In this document: positions 34,834 through 43,131 of the stretch, in pieces
Layout: each line of letters starts with the position of its first letter
Position numbering within the stretch: the first letter of the stretch is position 1
DNA from: Rhodococcus sp040643435
GTDB lineage: Bacteria > Actinomycetota > Actinomycetes > Mycobacteriales > Mycobacteriaceae
Assembly: GCF_040643435.1 (NCBI RefSeq)
Contig: NZ_JBEYUH010000010.1
Span: 62,001-126,000, forward strand
Direction of reading: 5' to 3'
Length of the DNA: 64,000 nt
Notes under the pieces: model-generated
The model's input: the letters and a program-made list of their open reading frames with translations, nothing else
Database searches by the model: none
Told to the model about the DNA's origin: nothing
Translations under genes and position numbers: made by a program

Positions 34834-35130
34834 TCAGGCCTTGGGTGTGCGTCCGAGGCGCAGCAGCGTCATGGCGAGCGTGCTTCCGTCGGTGCCGAGT
34901 TCGTCGAATCGTCCGAGTACGGCCATCTCCTCGGCCTGCGCTTCGCGGCTTGCATCGGTGCCCTTCGTCGATGCGCCGATGCGATGAACGAGCTCCGAAC
35001 GCCGCTTGATCACCTCGAGCAACTGAGCGTCGAGCTCCCTGATCTGCTCGAACAGCTCTCCGAGCTCTGCCTCGGCCGACGAAGGCTCGCCGACGGACGC
35101 GATGCCAGGCGAATCAAGCTGGACAGTCAT
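34834..35130 (-). CDS. Chorismate mutase-fold protein with lost catalytic residues
   Basis: The 98-residue helical protein aligns without gaps to the core of the secondary chorismate mutase of M. tuberculosis (Rv0948c): ELDAQLLEVIKRRSELVHRIG and TLAMTLLRLGR are conserved. But the substrate-binding arginines of that enzyme (Arg18, Arg46, Arg58) are here Phe27, Thr55 and Glu67. Only Arg44 (Arg35) and Glu68 (Glu59) remain. It is therefore likely inactive or altered in substrate. In Rv0948c the fold is activated by binding DAHP synthase, so this protein could be a regulatory partner. GGAGGAG lies 6 nt before the ATG. Confidence 0.75.
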   Translation of the reverse strand: MTVQLDSPGIASVGEPSSAEAELGELFEQIRELDAQLLEVIKRRSELVHRIGASTKGTDASREAQAEEMAVLGRFDELGTDGSTLAMTLLRLGRTPKA

Positions 35131-35446
35131 GCAGACTCCTCCGGTCTCGTCTGAATCGTCACAGATTGTGTCGCGATCTCGGCTGTAGGTGTTACCGACA
35201 CGTAGTGAAAAATTCTGGCTCACCTCTCCCATGCGCGTCGTACCCCTTCGAAAACGGCCGTGACCTGGAATAACACGTATATGACCGATGGGTATGGTAA
35301 TTGTCACAGCGCTCGGTGCCAACTCGTGATGTCGTCCGAGGCACAGCGTCGAAGTGTCCGATTCTCGTCTCTGCTCGAGGTAGCGTTTCCGGCCGATCGG
35401 CACGACCGAGAGCGTCGGGGCTCCTCGGCACCGGGAGGGGAGACCG
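35131..35446. other. Intergenic region, nothing specific
   Basis: These 316 bp separate divergent starts. There is an AT-rich patch (about 35265-35310, including TATGGTAAT) that could be a promoter for the membrane protein gene, and a GGGAGGGGAG ribosome site at its right edge. No RNA gene or repeat was seen. Confidence 0.4.
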
Positions 35447-36322
35447 ATGCGACGACCTGTTGTCCCGTGGGGTGGGCGCAGCGCAGACGCTGCGACGTCC
35501 GATACGGAACCGCCGACCGAATGGCAGAGCGACGCGCGCAACCTGCGCGTGTACGCAGCACTGGGCATGTCTGTGATCGTGGCCGTGTGCGCCGCGATCC
35601 AGGGCGCGGGAGCGTGGCGAACGGATTCGGTGGGTGCGGACCGCTTTTATTCGATCCTCGCGGTGCTCATGTTGTTGACCGCGGCCTTCGGGGCGAGCCT
35701 CTGGTGGGCCGGCGCGCGTAGGTCTCGGGTGAGATATGTCGAACAGGCCGGGCGCGGCGGTATCGAGATCGGGGGGCGAAGCCTCGTCTTCGGGTTGCTG
35801 CTCGCGATGGTGGGCTGCGGAGCCTTCCTCTCACTCGGTGCCGCGGTGGAGATCGTGCTCGGCAACGAGGGGATCCCCGTCGTCGCGATCGGTCTGGCGC
35901 TCATCGCCGGGATATGCCTCACCTTCCTCGCGGAGGTGGCACTCGGGCGCATCCGTGCCGGTTCGCTCATCGTCGGACCCGATGGGATCAGGCTGCGAGG
36001 TTGGTTCGTCGAGTCGTATCTGCCGTGGGTTTCGGTGCGAGGGATACGTGCGGTCCATCGGGGCTTTCCGGAGATATGGATCGAGGGGCACGAGTCGGCA
36101 GCGTGGGCGCGCCGGCGGACCACCCGCGTGTTCTGCTTCGAGCGTCTGCCGCAACAGCCGCGAATCGAACTGGACTCACGGCGATTGGCGGTCGAGCCCG
36201 CGCTTCTGTACCGCTTTCTGAAGCTGTACGTGGAGCACCCGCGGCACCGTCGTGAACTGGGAACGCCGGCGGCCGCGGAACGTCTTACGAGCGGGTCATC
36301 GCTCGCTGCGCCCGACGAATGA
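35447..36322 (+). CDS. Membrane protein with possible PH-like domain, unknown function
   Basis: I do not recognise this 291-residue protein as a named gene. It has two pairs of hydrophobic spans (about residues 35-50 and 65-85; 105-130 and 138-160), followed by a soluble region (GSLIVGPDGIRLRGWFVESYLPWVSVRGIRAVHRG) whose beta-strand pattern resembles the bacterial PH domain of YdbS/YdbT-type membrane proteins. The cytoplasmic tail is basic. GGGAGGGGAG lies just before the ATG. It stands between a divergent chorismate-mutase-fold gene and a thiolase, with no clear operon. Confidence 0.65.
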   Translation: MRRPVVPWGGRSADAATSDTEPPTEWQSDARNLRVYAALGMSVIVAVCAAIQGAGAWRTDSVGADRFYSILAVLMLLTAAFGASLWWAGARRSRVRYVEQAGRGGIEIGGRSLVFGLLLAMVGCGAFLSLGAAVEIVLGNEGIPVVAIGLALIAGICLTFLAEVALGRIRAGSLIVGPDGIRLRGWFVESYLPWVSVRGIRAVHRGFPEIWIEGHESAAWARRRTTRVFCFERLPQQPRIELDSRRLAVEPALLYRFLKLYVEHPRHRRELGTPAAAERLTSGSSLAAPDE

Positions 36323-36515
36323 GAATGACATAGTTCATGTTGTAGAATGTCGTTTCCGAACCCTCTCCTGCAGTCGGGTTCATGCCTACGAGGACGCGGC
36401 ACTCGGTGCCGTAGCATCGGGGAAGATACTTCGGGCGGCCACCCTCCCCGAAGTGCCGCGCGTTCGGGTAGGTGCCGTCGCGCGGACCCAGATGTTCGAC
36501 CAGATTGGACGAGAA

Positions 36516-37700
36516 ATGACCGCTCCGGAACGCATCGTCATCGTCGACGGCGCACGCACCCCCGTCGGAAGCTTCGGCGGTGCACTCAAGGACGTACCCG
36601 CGCACGAACTCGGTGCCACCGCTGTCCGCGCAGCGCTGCAGCGCGCCGGTGTCGCAGGCGAGGATATCGACGAAGTCGTCATGGGCTGCATCGGCCAGGT
36701 CGGCGCCGACGCCTACAACGCGCGTCGGGTCACCCTCGCCGCTGGGCTGCCCGTCTCCACGCCGGCGCTGACGGTCAACCGGCTGTGCGGCTCGGGCCTG
36801 CAGGCCGTGTGGTCCGCGGCCCAGGAGATCCGCTGGGGTGCCGCCGAGATCACCGTCGCGGGCGGCGACGAGAGCATGTCGCGCATGCCCTTCTACGACT
36901 TCGGTGCCCGCAGCGGTTACAAGCTCGGCAACCGCGAACTCGTCGATGGCACCGTCGGCATGCTCACCGATCCGTTCAGCGGTCTGCACATGGGCGTGAC
37001 CGCCGAGAACGTCGCACGCGAGTACGGGGTCACCCGTGAGCAGCAGGACGAGTTCGCCCTCGAATCGCAGCGCCGCGCCGCCACCGACGCGGCCAAGGCC
37101 GCCTTCGCCGAGGAGATCACCCCGGTCGAGGTCGGCGGCCGTAAGCCCGTCACCGTCACCGAGGACGAGCATCCCAAGCCCGAGACCACCCTCGAGGTTC
37201 TCGGTAAGCTCCGCTCGGCGTTCATCAAGGACGGCACCGTTACTGCCGGTAATGCCTCCGGCATCAACGATGGCGCCGCCGCTCTCGTCCTGGCCCGCGA
37301 GTCGGTGGCCCGCGAACGCGACCTCGGTGCCTCGGTCGTGCTCGAGTCGGTCGTCACCGCCGCCATGGAACCCGAACTGATGGGTTACGCGCCCACCCTC
37401 GCCCTGGTGAAGCTGTTCGAGCAGAACGGTCTCACCCCGGCCGACATCGACACCGTCGAGCTCAACGAGGCATTCGCCTCGCAGGCACTCGCGGTGGCGC
37501 GCGACGCCAAGCTCGATCCGGAGAAGACCAACCCCTACGGCGGCGCCATCGCCCTGGGGCACCCGGTCGGCGCGACCGGCGCGATCCTCACGCTGCGCGT
37601 CGCCAAGGACCTGATCCGTCGCGACCTCGAGCTCGGCGTCGTCACCATGTGCATCGGTGGCGGCCAGGCACTCGCGGCCCTGCTGCGTCGCGTCTCCTGA
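36516..37700 (+). CDS. Acetyl-CoA acetyltransferase (thiolase)
   Basis: The 394-residue enzyme condenses two acetyl-CoA or cleaves acetoacetyl-CoA. Catalytic residues are in place: nucleophile Cys91 in NRLCGSGLQ, His in ALGHPVGATGA and the second Cys in CIGGGQ; NEAFASQA is the further thiolase motif. Length fits biosynthetic thiolases. ATG at 36516 begins the conserved region (ERIVIVDGARTPVG); an in-frame ATG at 36492 is possible, but both have weak ribosome sites. The upstream gap has an AT-rich patch with a GACAT...ATGTC pair (36327-36351). It is convergent with jetC and separated from it by a hairpin. Confidence 0.9.
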   Translation: MTAPERIVIVDGARTPVGSFGGALKDVPAHELGATAVRAALQRAGVAGEDIDEVVMGCIGQVGADAYNARRVTLAAGLPVSTPALTVNRLCGSGLQAVWSAAQEIRWGAAEITVAGGDESMSRMPFYDFGARSGYKLGNRELVDGTVGMLTDPFSGLHMGVTAENVAREYGVTREQQDEFALESQRRAATDAAKAAFAEEITPVEVGGRKPVTVTEDEHPKPETTLEVLGKLRSAFIKDGTVTAGNASGINDGAAALVLARESVARERDLGASVVLESVVTAAMEPELMGYAPTLALVKLFEQNGLTPADIDTVELNEAFASQALAVARDAKLDPEKTNPYGGAIALGHPVGATGAILTLRVAKDLIRRDLELGVVTMCIGGGQALAALLRRVS

Positions 37701-37710
37701 TCCGGCTCCG

Positions 37711-37742
37711 GTTGTAGTACCGGGCAGTTGTAGTACCAGGCA
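37711..37742. repeat. Tandem 16-bp duplication after the thiolase
   Basis: GTTGTAGTACCGGGCA is followed directly by GTTGTAGTACCAGGCA with one mismatch. It lies in the 77-bp gap at the 3' ends of the thiolase and jetC and touches the terminator stem. Confidence 0.8.
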
Positions 37743-37777
37743 GTGGCGGGCGCGATCCGGTATCGCGCCCGCCACTG
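37741..37777. terminator. Bidirectional terminator abutting the jetC stop codon
   Basis: CAGTGGCGGGCGCGAT and ATCGCGCCCGCCACTG form a perfect 16-bp stem with the loop CCGGT. The stem ends at the base next to the jetC stop codon, so the Wadjet operon transcript is expected to end right after jetC. Confidence 0.8.
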
Positions 37778-40700
37778 TCATGTCTGCGGGTCGGTGAGGG
37801 GGCGTAGGCGGCGCACGCGACCGTCCCAATGCACGCGGGTGGTCACGGCGGCTCCGTCGCCGAGTCGCCGGACCTCGTAGACGTCGAGTTCGGGTACCTC
37901 GGGCACACAGCCCCACAGTGCGTGTCCGGTCATGACGAAGTCGATGTCCTGCCGCACGAGCAGACCCATCAGCTCGCCGATCGTCGGATCGTCGATCTTG
38001 GCGAAGGCATCGTCGAGCAGTACGAGTCGCAGGGCCGTCTCGGTGTCGGGAAGGCCGGAGAGATAACCGTCCGCCGCGGCGAAGAGCGAGACGTAGGACA
38101 CGAACCGGGTCTCGCCCTGGGAGATCTTGGCGCGCGAGGAGATCCGCCGCTCCTGACCCGGCGCAGGGCCGATGATTGTCACCTCGACCTCGTGCCAGCG
38201 CCGATAGTCCAGGGCCTGCGACAGGTGCAGTGCGTAACCGGCGGACGGGTCGGCCGCATGTGAGGACTCGACCCGGCGACGCAGCATCTCGACCAGTTCG
38301 GACGCCTCGTCGGCCGAGCGTTCGGTGGCGGTGAGCAACCGCGTCAGCCGAGCCGCGTCGGCATCCTCTCGTCCGGGACGCCACTCGATCCGCACGCCGA
38401 TTCCGTGCGTCGTACGACTGTCGGCGAGACTGTCGTTCATCGCGGCGATCAATCGCTGTGCCCGGTCGATTCGTCGGCGCAGTTCGTCCGCCACCCCACC
38501 GAGCACGAACCCCGTGAACACATCGTGCTCACGCTGCGTCAGCGCACGACGGCCGTCCTCGACCTGGCGGGTGAGGACGGCCAGCACTCCCGCAGACGTG
38601 CAGTCGTCGCCGGCGCCTGCGATCCGTACTCGGTGGGCACCGTGCATCACGGTGTGTTCGATGGCGAAACGGGTCGAGATGTCGCGGTCGAACTGTTGCA
38701 GTGCGACCAGCATCGCGTTTTCGTCGACGTCTGTGCGGGGCGGTAACGCGGCCAGCAGGTTCTGCGCCACCGAGAGCACATGGTCGGGGTCCTCGAGGTG
38801 GACGGGAGGCAGCAGAGTCCGGGGAGAAGGGGGAGCCGAGCCCGGGTGCAGACCTTCTTCGGCAGCGGCGCGCAGTTCCGGAAGCTGCAGATGGGCGGCG
38901 AGGCGCTCGGCCGCGACGGTGAGTTCGCGACGGTCGCGGTCGAGCCGTTCGCGTGCCGCGGCGCATCGTTGGAGCACCTCGGCGGCAGCATGGCCCAGGT
39001 GTTCACGATGGGCGAGAGTGCGCCTGCACTGCTCGTCGGCGCGTGCTCGTTCGGCCTCGGAGTCGCGCAGTTCGCGGGCGAGTTCGGCGGCGTCCACTTC
39101 GACAGCTGCGCTCTGTGCCGCGACGACGGCAGCCTTCGTATGCCACTCGTGCCGCCACGCCTCGGCCACCTCCTCCGCTTCGACCCGTGCGGCCGTGGCA
39201 TGCGCGCACCGATCGACGGCCTCCGCGAAACGAGTGTGTGCGGCAAGAATGTCACCGAGATCGCGCGCCAGCTCGACGCACGTCGCCTCGGCGGTCGCGC
39301 ACCCGGTGACCAGGGCTTCCAGTTCGGGACCCTCGCTGGGCACGGTGAAGTGCTCGCACACGGCGCGATGCCTGTCGAGCTCGGAGGTCCAGCGACCACG
39401 GAGCATCGTCGCCCGCTCACGGAGCTCGACCGCGGTGCTCGCTGCCGCACGCACGTGCGCGTACGCCTGACGACGCCGGTCGAGAGCGGTCCGAAGGGCG
39501 TGGGAGGTCGGCACGGTCGCGAGATGCGCGTCGATCTCCGCTCGCCGGTGCGTGGTGTCGGGGACATCGACCCGCAGTTGTTCGAGCTCGCGATCGATCC
39601 GCGTGATCTCCGCGCGGATCTCGTCCAGGCGCACCCGACGGGCAGCTGTGGCGGTGTCGCGGGCCGAGCTGCCGATACACAGTGCGGTCTCGGCAGTGTG
39701 CCGCCCGCGAAGGACACCGTTGTGCCATCGGCCGTCCCGGGACACCGACGCCGCCGCACTCGCATCCTCGAACCCGATCGAGTTCAACACGGCGTTGATC
39801 GCCGAGAGCGGTATGTCCGCGTCGGGATCCGGACGCAGCACCATCGACAGCGGCTGCGCCGGGGGCTCGCCGCGCGGCGAGACGAGGACCTGGCCGGCCA
39901 GTGCACGTAACCGTCCTTCGCCGTCGACCGTGGCGGTGAGGAATCCGGCGGCGAGCAGGGCAGCTTCGATGCCGGCACGGTCGTCGTCACCGAGCGAGTC
40001 GACGAAATCGACTGCCCGCCACAGGGGAACACCGTCCGTTCGCACATGCCACGGTGCTTGTCCCGGTCCCTCGTTTTCGGCGTCGAGTGCGGCCTGCTCC
40101 TGCACGAGGATCTCCCGTGCGGCCCGGATCTCCTGCTCGCGCCGTCCCCGTTCCGCCGGGTGGTCGCCGAGATCGGTCAGAGCCGATCGGGCGGCGGCTG
40201 CCGGTAGCGAATCGAGTTCGGTGAGCGCGGAATCGACACCGCTGTAACCCGCGGTGTCGTCCGCCGGTGCTTCGTCGATCAGTGCGTCGAGGTGCGTCGA
40301 CAACCGGCGCATCAGGATCACGCGATCGTGATCGAGTTCGGGCAGCAGTGCCGTGGTGCGGTCTGCGGTGATCCACTCGCGCCACTGGTGTTGCAGGTCG
40401 GCCGCCGCGGCGGCGACGCCGGCATCGGTCTCGGCGGCTTCGACGGCGCGGTGTTCGGCGTCGCGGGCTGCACGGTCGGCGGCCGCTTCCGCCTCGCGCA
40501 CCGCATGTGCAGCCGCCTCCAGACGTCGTGCTTCGAGGAGTCGGCGACCGGCCTGGTCTCTTCGCCGGCGAGTCGTCTCCGCCGCCTCGAGCGCCGACTG
40601 CCGGGCGGCGTCGACCTGTCCGGGCTCGAGAGAGACCGACGCGACGACCGGCCTTGCGATCTGTTCGGGAGTGTCCTGGACGCCGACCTGCACGGCTTCG

Positions 40701-42001
40701 AGCGTGGCCTGCGGGCAGTCGACGGAGAAGTGCAGCGCTGCGGGCACGGTGTCGTGCGGAAGGCCCACGGATACCAGTTCGCGCCCTGCTGCGGCGAGAC
40801 GCCGGGCGGCACGCGAGACGGCGCCGGTCAGTTCGTCGAGGGAGCGAGCCGCGTGGTCCGCGTCGAGGCGTTCCTGCCGGCGGCTGCGATCGGCAGCGGC
40901 CGCGGCCTGCGCGGCGGCCCGGCCGAGTGCACCGACGGCGAGTTGTCTCTGGGCGAGATCGTCTGCGGACCGGAACATTTCATGGGACTCGAGTCCGCGG
41001 ATGGCGCGGTCGAGTTCGGTCACCTGGTCGCGCCGCTCCTGAAGGCGGGTGTCCGCGGCGGCGACCTGGGTGTCGAGATCGGTGGCCTCGGCTTCTGCGG
41101 TGGCGACCTCGAGCCCGGTCTCGACGACCTTGTGCGCTGCGGCGATTGCGGTCTCGGCATCGGTGCGGAGCAGATTCGCCGCGTACTGCCGGTAGACGTC
41201 GTGGAAGCGCAGCACGTGTGCGTGAGCCGATTCCCGACGGGCTTGTTCCTGGCGTGTCTCCCCGAGCAGGTCGAGGCGACCGCCTGCTTCGACGAGCATG
41301 TTCTCCGCCAGTGGTGGCAGCGCCTCCGACAGGATCTGCGGCAGACGGCCCTCGTCGATTCGGTTGCCGACGTCGGGTGAGCGCAGTGTGTGCAGCAGTT
41401 GCAGCAGGCCGTCGTAGCGATCGCGTCCGGCCTCACCGCGTAGGCCGAACACCAGCTTCCGCACGGTCTCGCGGTGCAGGTCGGCATCTCGGGTCAGGTT
41501 GCCTGCTCCGACGAGTTCGGCGAGTTGCTCACGGGAGAGGGGGATGCGAGCGTCGTCGACGAGTCGTAGATCGACGCCGACACGCAGCGGTGTCGTGAAG
41601 AAGTGCACGTCGCTGCGGCGTGCCTCGACGTGATAGCGGATCTGCGCCCCCACGGTGAGATATCCGGTAGGGCGTGACAGTTCGAGCCATAGATACCCGA
41701 CGCGGTCGGTCTCGACGGTGGCTCCGGTGCGCATGAGTTCGTCGAGGTCGACCTTCGCGGCACCCGTCGCGTCCATGCGCCTGCGGTCACCGTCGAGCAG
41801 GAACGGCAACAGCATCTCGAGCGCCCGGGATTTTCCGGATCCGTTGGTGCCGCGAAGGATCATCCGACCTGCGGACAGGACGAACTCGACGTCGAGGTAG
41901 TGCCAGACGTTCACGATCCCGGCGCGGCGGAGCCGCCAGCGGCCGGGATAGCGGGCCGGTGGGAGTACGTCGGCGGAGGACGGGTCGGACAGGTGGGTCA
42001 T
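37778..42001 (-). CDS. jetC: Wadjet type II SMC-like ATPase JetC (TIGR02680-like)
   Basis: This 1407-residue MukB-like SMC motor of a plasmid-defence complex has Walker A GTNGSGKS at 51-58, very long Ala/Arg/Glu-rich coiled-coil arms (about 290-1150) around a hinge-like stretch (about 690-830), and a C-terminal head with signature ISQGE (1293-1297) and Walker B LRLVLLDDAF (Asp1330-Asp1331; SMC proteins usually have Asp-Glu here). RGTNGSGKSRALEMLLPFLL and the tail LVRQDIDFVMTGHALWGC fit the TIGR02680 family. In Wadjet it extrudes DNA loops so JetD can cut small circles. ATG at 42001 overlaps the jetB stop by 4 nt; the upstream extension to 42157 is out of register with the family. No jetD follows. 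Confidence 0.88.
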   Translation of the reverse strand: MTHLSDPSSADVLPPARYPGRWRLRRAGIVNVWHYLDVEFVLSAGRMILRGTNGSGKSRALEMLLPFLLDGDRRRMDATGAAKVDLDELMRTGATVETDRVGYLWLELSRPTGYLTVGAQIRYHVEARRSDVHFFTTPLRVGVDLRLVDDARIPLSREQLAELVGAGNLTRDADLHRETVRKLVFGLRGEAGRDRYDGLLQLLHTLRSPDVGNRIDEGRLPQILSEALPPLAENMLVEAGGRLDLLGETRQEQARRESAHAHVLRFHDVYRQYAANLLRTDAETAIAAAHKVVETGLEVATAEAEATDLDTQVAAADTRLQERRDQVTELDRAIRGLESHEMFRSADDLAQRQLAVGALGRAAAQAAAAADRSRRQERLDADHAARSLDELTGAVSRAARRLAAAGRELVSVGLPHDTVPAALHFSVDCPQATLEAVQVGVQDTPEQIARPVVASVSLEPGQVDAARQSALEAAETTRRRRDQAGRRLLEARRLEAAAHAVREAEAAADRAARDAEHRAVEAAETDAGVAAAAADLQHQWREWITADRTTALLPELDHDRVILMRRLSTHLDALIDEAPADDTAGYSGVDSALTELDSLPAAAARSALTDLGDHPAERGRREQEIRAAREILVQEQAALDAENEGPGQAPWHVRTDGVPLWRAVDFVDSLGDDDRAGIEAALLAAGFLTATVDGEGRLRALAGQVLVSPRGEPPAQPLSMVLRPDPDADIPLSAINAVLNSIGFEDASAAASVSRDGRWHNGVLRGRHTAETALCIGSSARDTATAARRVRLDEIRAEITRIDRELEQLRVDVPDTTHRRAEIDAHLATVPTSHALRTALDRRRQAYAHVRAAASTAVELRERATMLRGRWTSELDRHRAVCEHFTVPSEGPELEALVTGCATAEATCVELARDLGDILAAHTRFAEAVDRCAHATAARVEAEEVAEAWRHEWHTKAAVVAAQSAAVEVDAAELARELRDSEAERARADEQCRRTLAHREHLGHAAAEVLQRCAAARERLDRDRRELTVAAERLAAHLQLPELRAAAEEGLHPGSAPPSPRTLLPPVHLEDPDHVLSVAQNLLAALPPRTDVDENAMLVALQQFDRDISTRFAIEHTVMHGAHRVRIAGAGDDCTSAGVLAVLTRQVEDGRRALTQREHDVFTGFVLGGVADELRRRIDRAQRLIAAMNDSLADSRTTHGIGVRIEWRPGREDADAARLTRLLTATERSADEASELVEMLRRRVESSHAADPSAGYALHLSQALDYRRWHEVEVTIIGPAPGQERRISSRAKISQGETRFVSYVSLFAAADGYLSGLPDTETALRLVLLDDAFAKIDDPTIGELMGLLVRQDIDFVMTGHALWGCVPEVPELDVYEVRRLGDGAAVTTRVHWDGRVRRLRPLTDPQT

Positions 42002-43131
42002 CGACGGCGACTTTCGGCGGGGACGGGACGGTATCGGGCGACGGGTGCTGTCAGTTCGAGTCCGCCGTCGTGCCGACGAGCGAGCCCGAGACGGGTGAGA
42101 AGGTCCACGACGTCCCGGCGCAGCAGCGCGAGGTCGCGAACGTAAGTGCTCTTCCACGTGCGGGAACGGTCGGCAGCGAGTTCACCGAGAACCGTGTCGA
42201 GGGTCTGTTCGTCGACGTGCAGCGTGGCTCCTGCACGGTCGCCGAACCGTTCGGTGAGTTCGGAGACGAGCAGCAGACACGCCTGCTTCAGGGTGCCCGA
42301 TCCCGGGAATGCTTCGTCGGTGAGCATGCCGGCCGGGTCGTACGCCAGGGCGCCTTCGGCACGCACCTCGAGGACGAGTCCGAATTCTTCCTCCAGACTC
42401 CGGGCGAGCTCGGGACGGTCGCGAGCGAGAATCGCCGCCGCCTCGTCGTCGAGCTCGTCCCGTGCGACGAACGGGTCTTCGATCAGCCTCCGGTACAGGC
42501 GACGCGCTGCCGGTTCCTGCTCTGCACGTGTGAGTGACGCTGCCGGATTCGGCATCTCGTGCAGCGGAGTGGCGAGCAGGTGAGGAAGCAGGTCGCGGTT
42601 CACTTCGAGGTAGGCCTCTGCGGCGGCTTCCTCGTCCCTCTCGTGATCGGGTTCGGTGATCACCCCCCACTCACAGAGGATGCCCAGCGCGGCCGTCACG
42701 TTCCGGTCCTCGGAGATCTCGTCCCCGAATGTGATCCCGTTGTCGCGGGCGTCGGCGCGCACCTGCTCGAGCAGACTCGCGACGGTAATCCTGTCGCCGG
42801 TTTGCGGCTCGAGCAAGGCCGCGCAGACGAGGGCGAGACACGCGTAGGTGGTGGCCCCGAACTCCGTGCCGTCGGGGCGCCGGAGCGTCCGGTGCGGTGC
42901 CGTCGAGGCGAGCGGCGCTTTGACCAGGCGTACGAACGTCGGAGCCACGACGAGTCGGTAACCGAGGCGATCCGCGAAGATCGACTTCAGGGACCCGGCG
43001 TGGCGGCGCACGAGATCGAAGGTTTCCCGATCACCGCTTTCGGTGACGATCGGTTGCTGCAGCAGCGCCCGTGCGGCGTCCCGCCGTCCGCCGACGTCCC
43101 GGGATGCTGCGCTCGGGTGCGGTGCACTCAC
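41998..43131 (-). CDS. jetB: Wadjet type II JetB (TIGR02678-like, MukE/KITE-like)
   Basis: The 377-residue protein has the family N-terminus (RRDAARALLQQPIVTESGDRETF, LVRRHAGSLKSIFADRLGYRLVV) and KITE-type winged-helix composition. In the Wadjet complex JetB dimers clasp the JetA kleisin and touch DNA. The GTG start overlaps the jetA stop by 4 nt, and its own stop overlaps the jetC start, so JetA, JetB and JetC are made from one coupled message. No truncation or frameshift is visible. Confidence 0.87.
   Translation of the reverse strand: MSAPHPSAASRDVGGRRDAARALLQQPIVTESGDRETFDLVRRHAGSLKSIFADRLGYRLVVAPTFVRLVKAPLASTAPHRTLRRPDGTEFGATTYACLALVCAALLEPQTGDRITVASLLEQVRADARDNGITFGDEISEDRNVTAALGILCEWGVITEPDHERDEEAAAEAYLEVNRDLLPHLLATPLHEMPNPAASLTRAEQEPAARRLYRRLIEDPFVARDELDDEAAAILARDRPELARSLEEEFGLVLEVRAEGALAYDPAGMLTDEAFPGSGTLKQACLLLVSELTERFGDRAGATLHVDEQTLDTVLGELAADRSRTWKSTYVRDLALLRRDVVDLLTRLGLARRHDGGLELTAPVARYRPVPAESRRR

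Noticed and set aside
36285..38384. 699-residue minus-strand frame across the thiolase and the end of jetC, considered as a possible JetD
   Set aside because: It is antisense to the thiolase and off-frame to jetC, has no ribosome site and no topoisomerase-VI/Toprim-like motifs.
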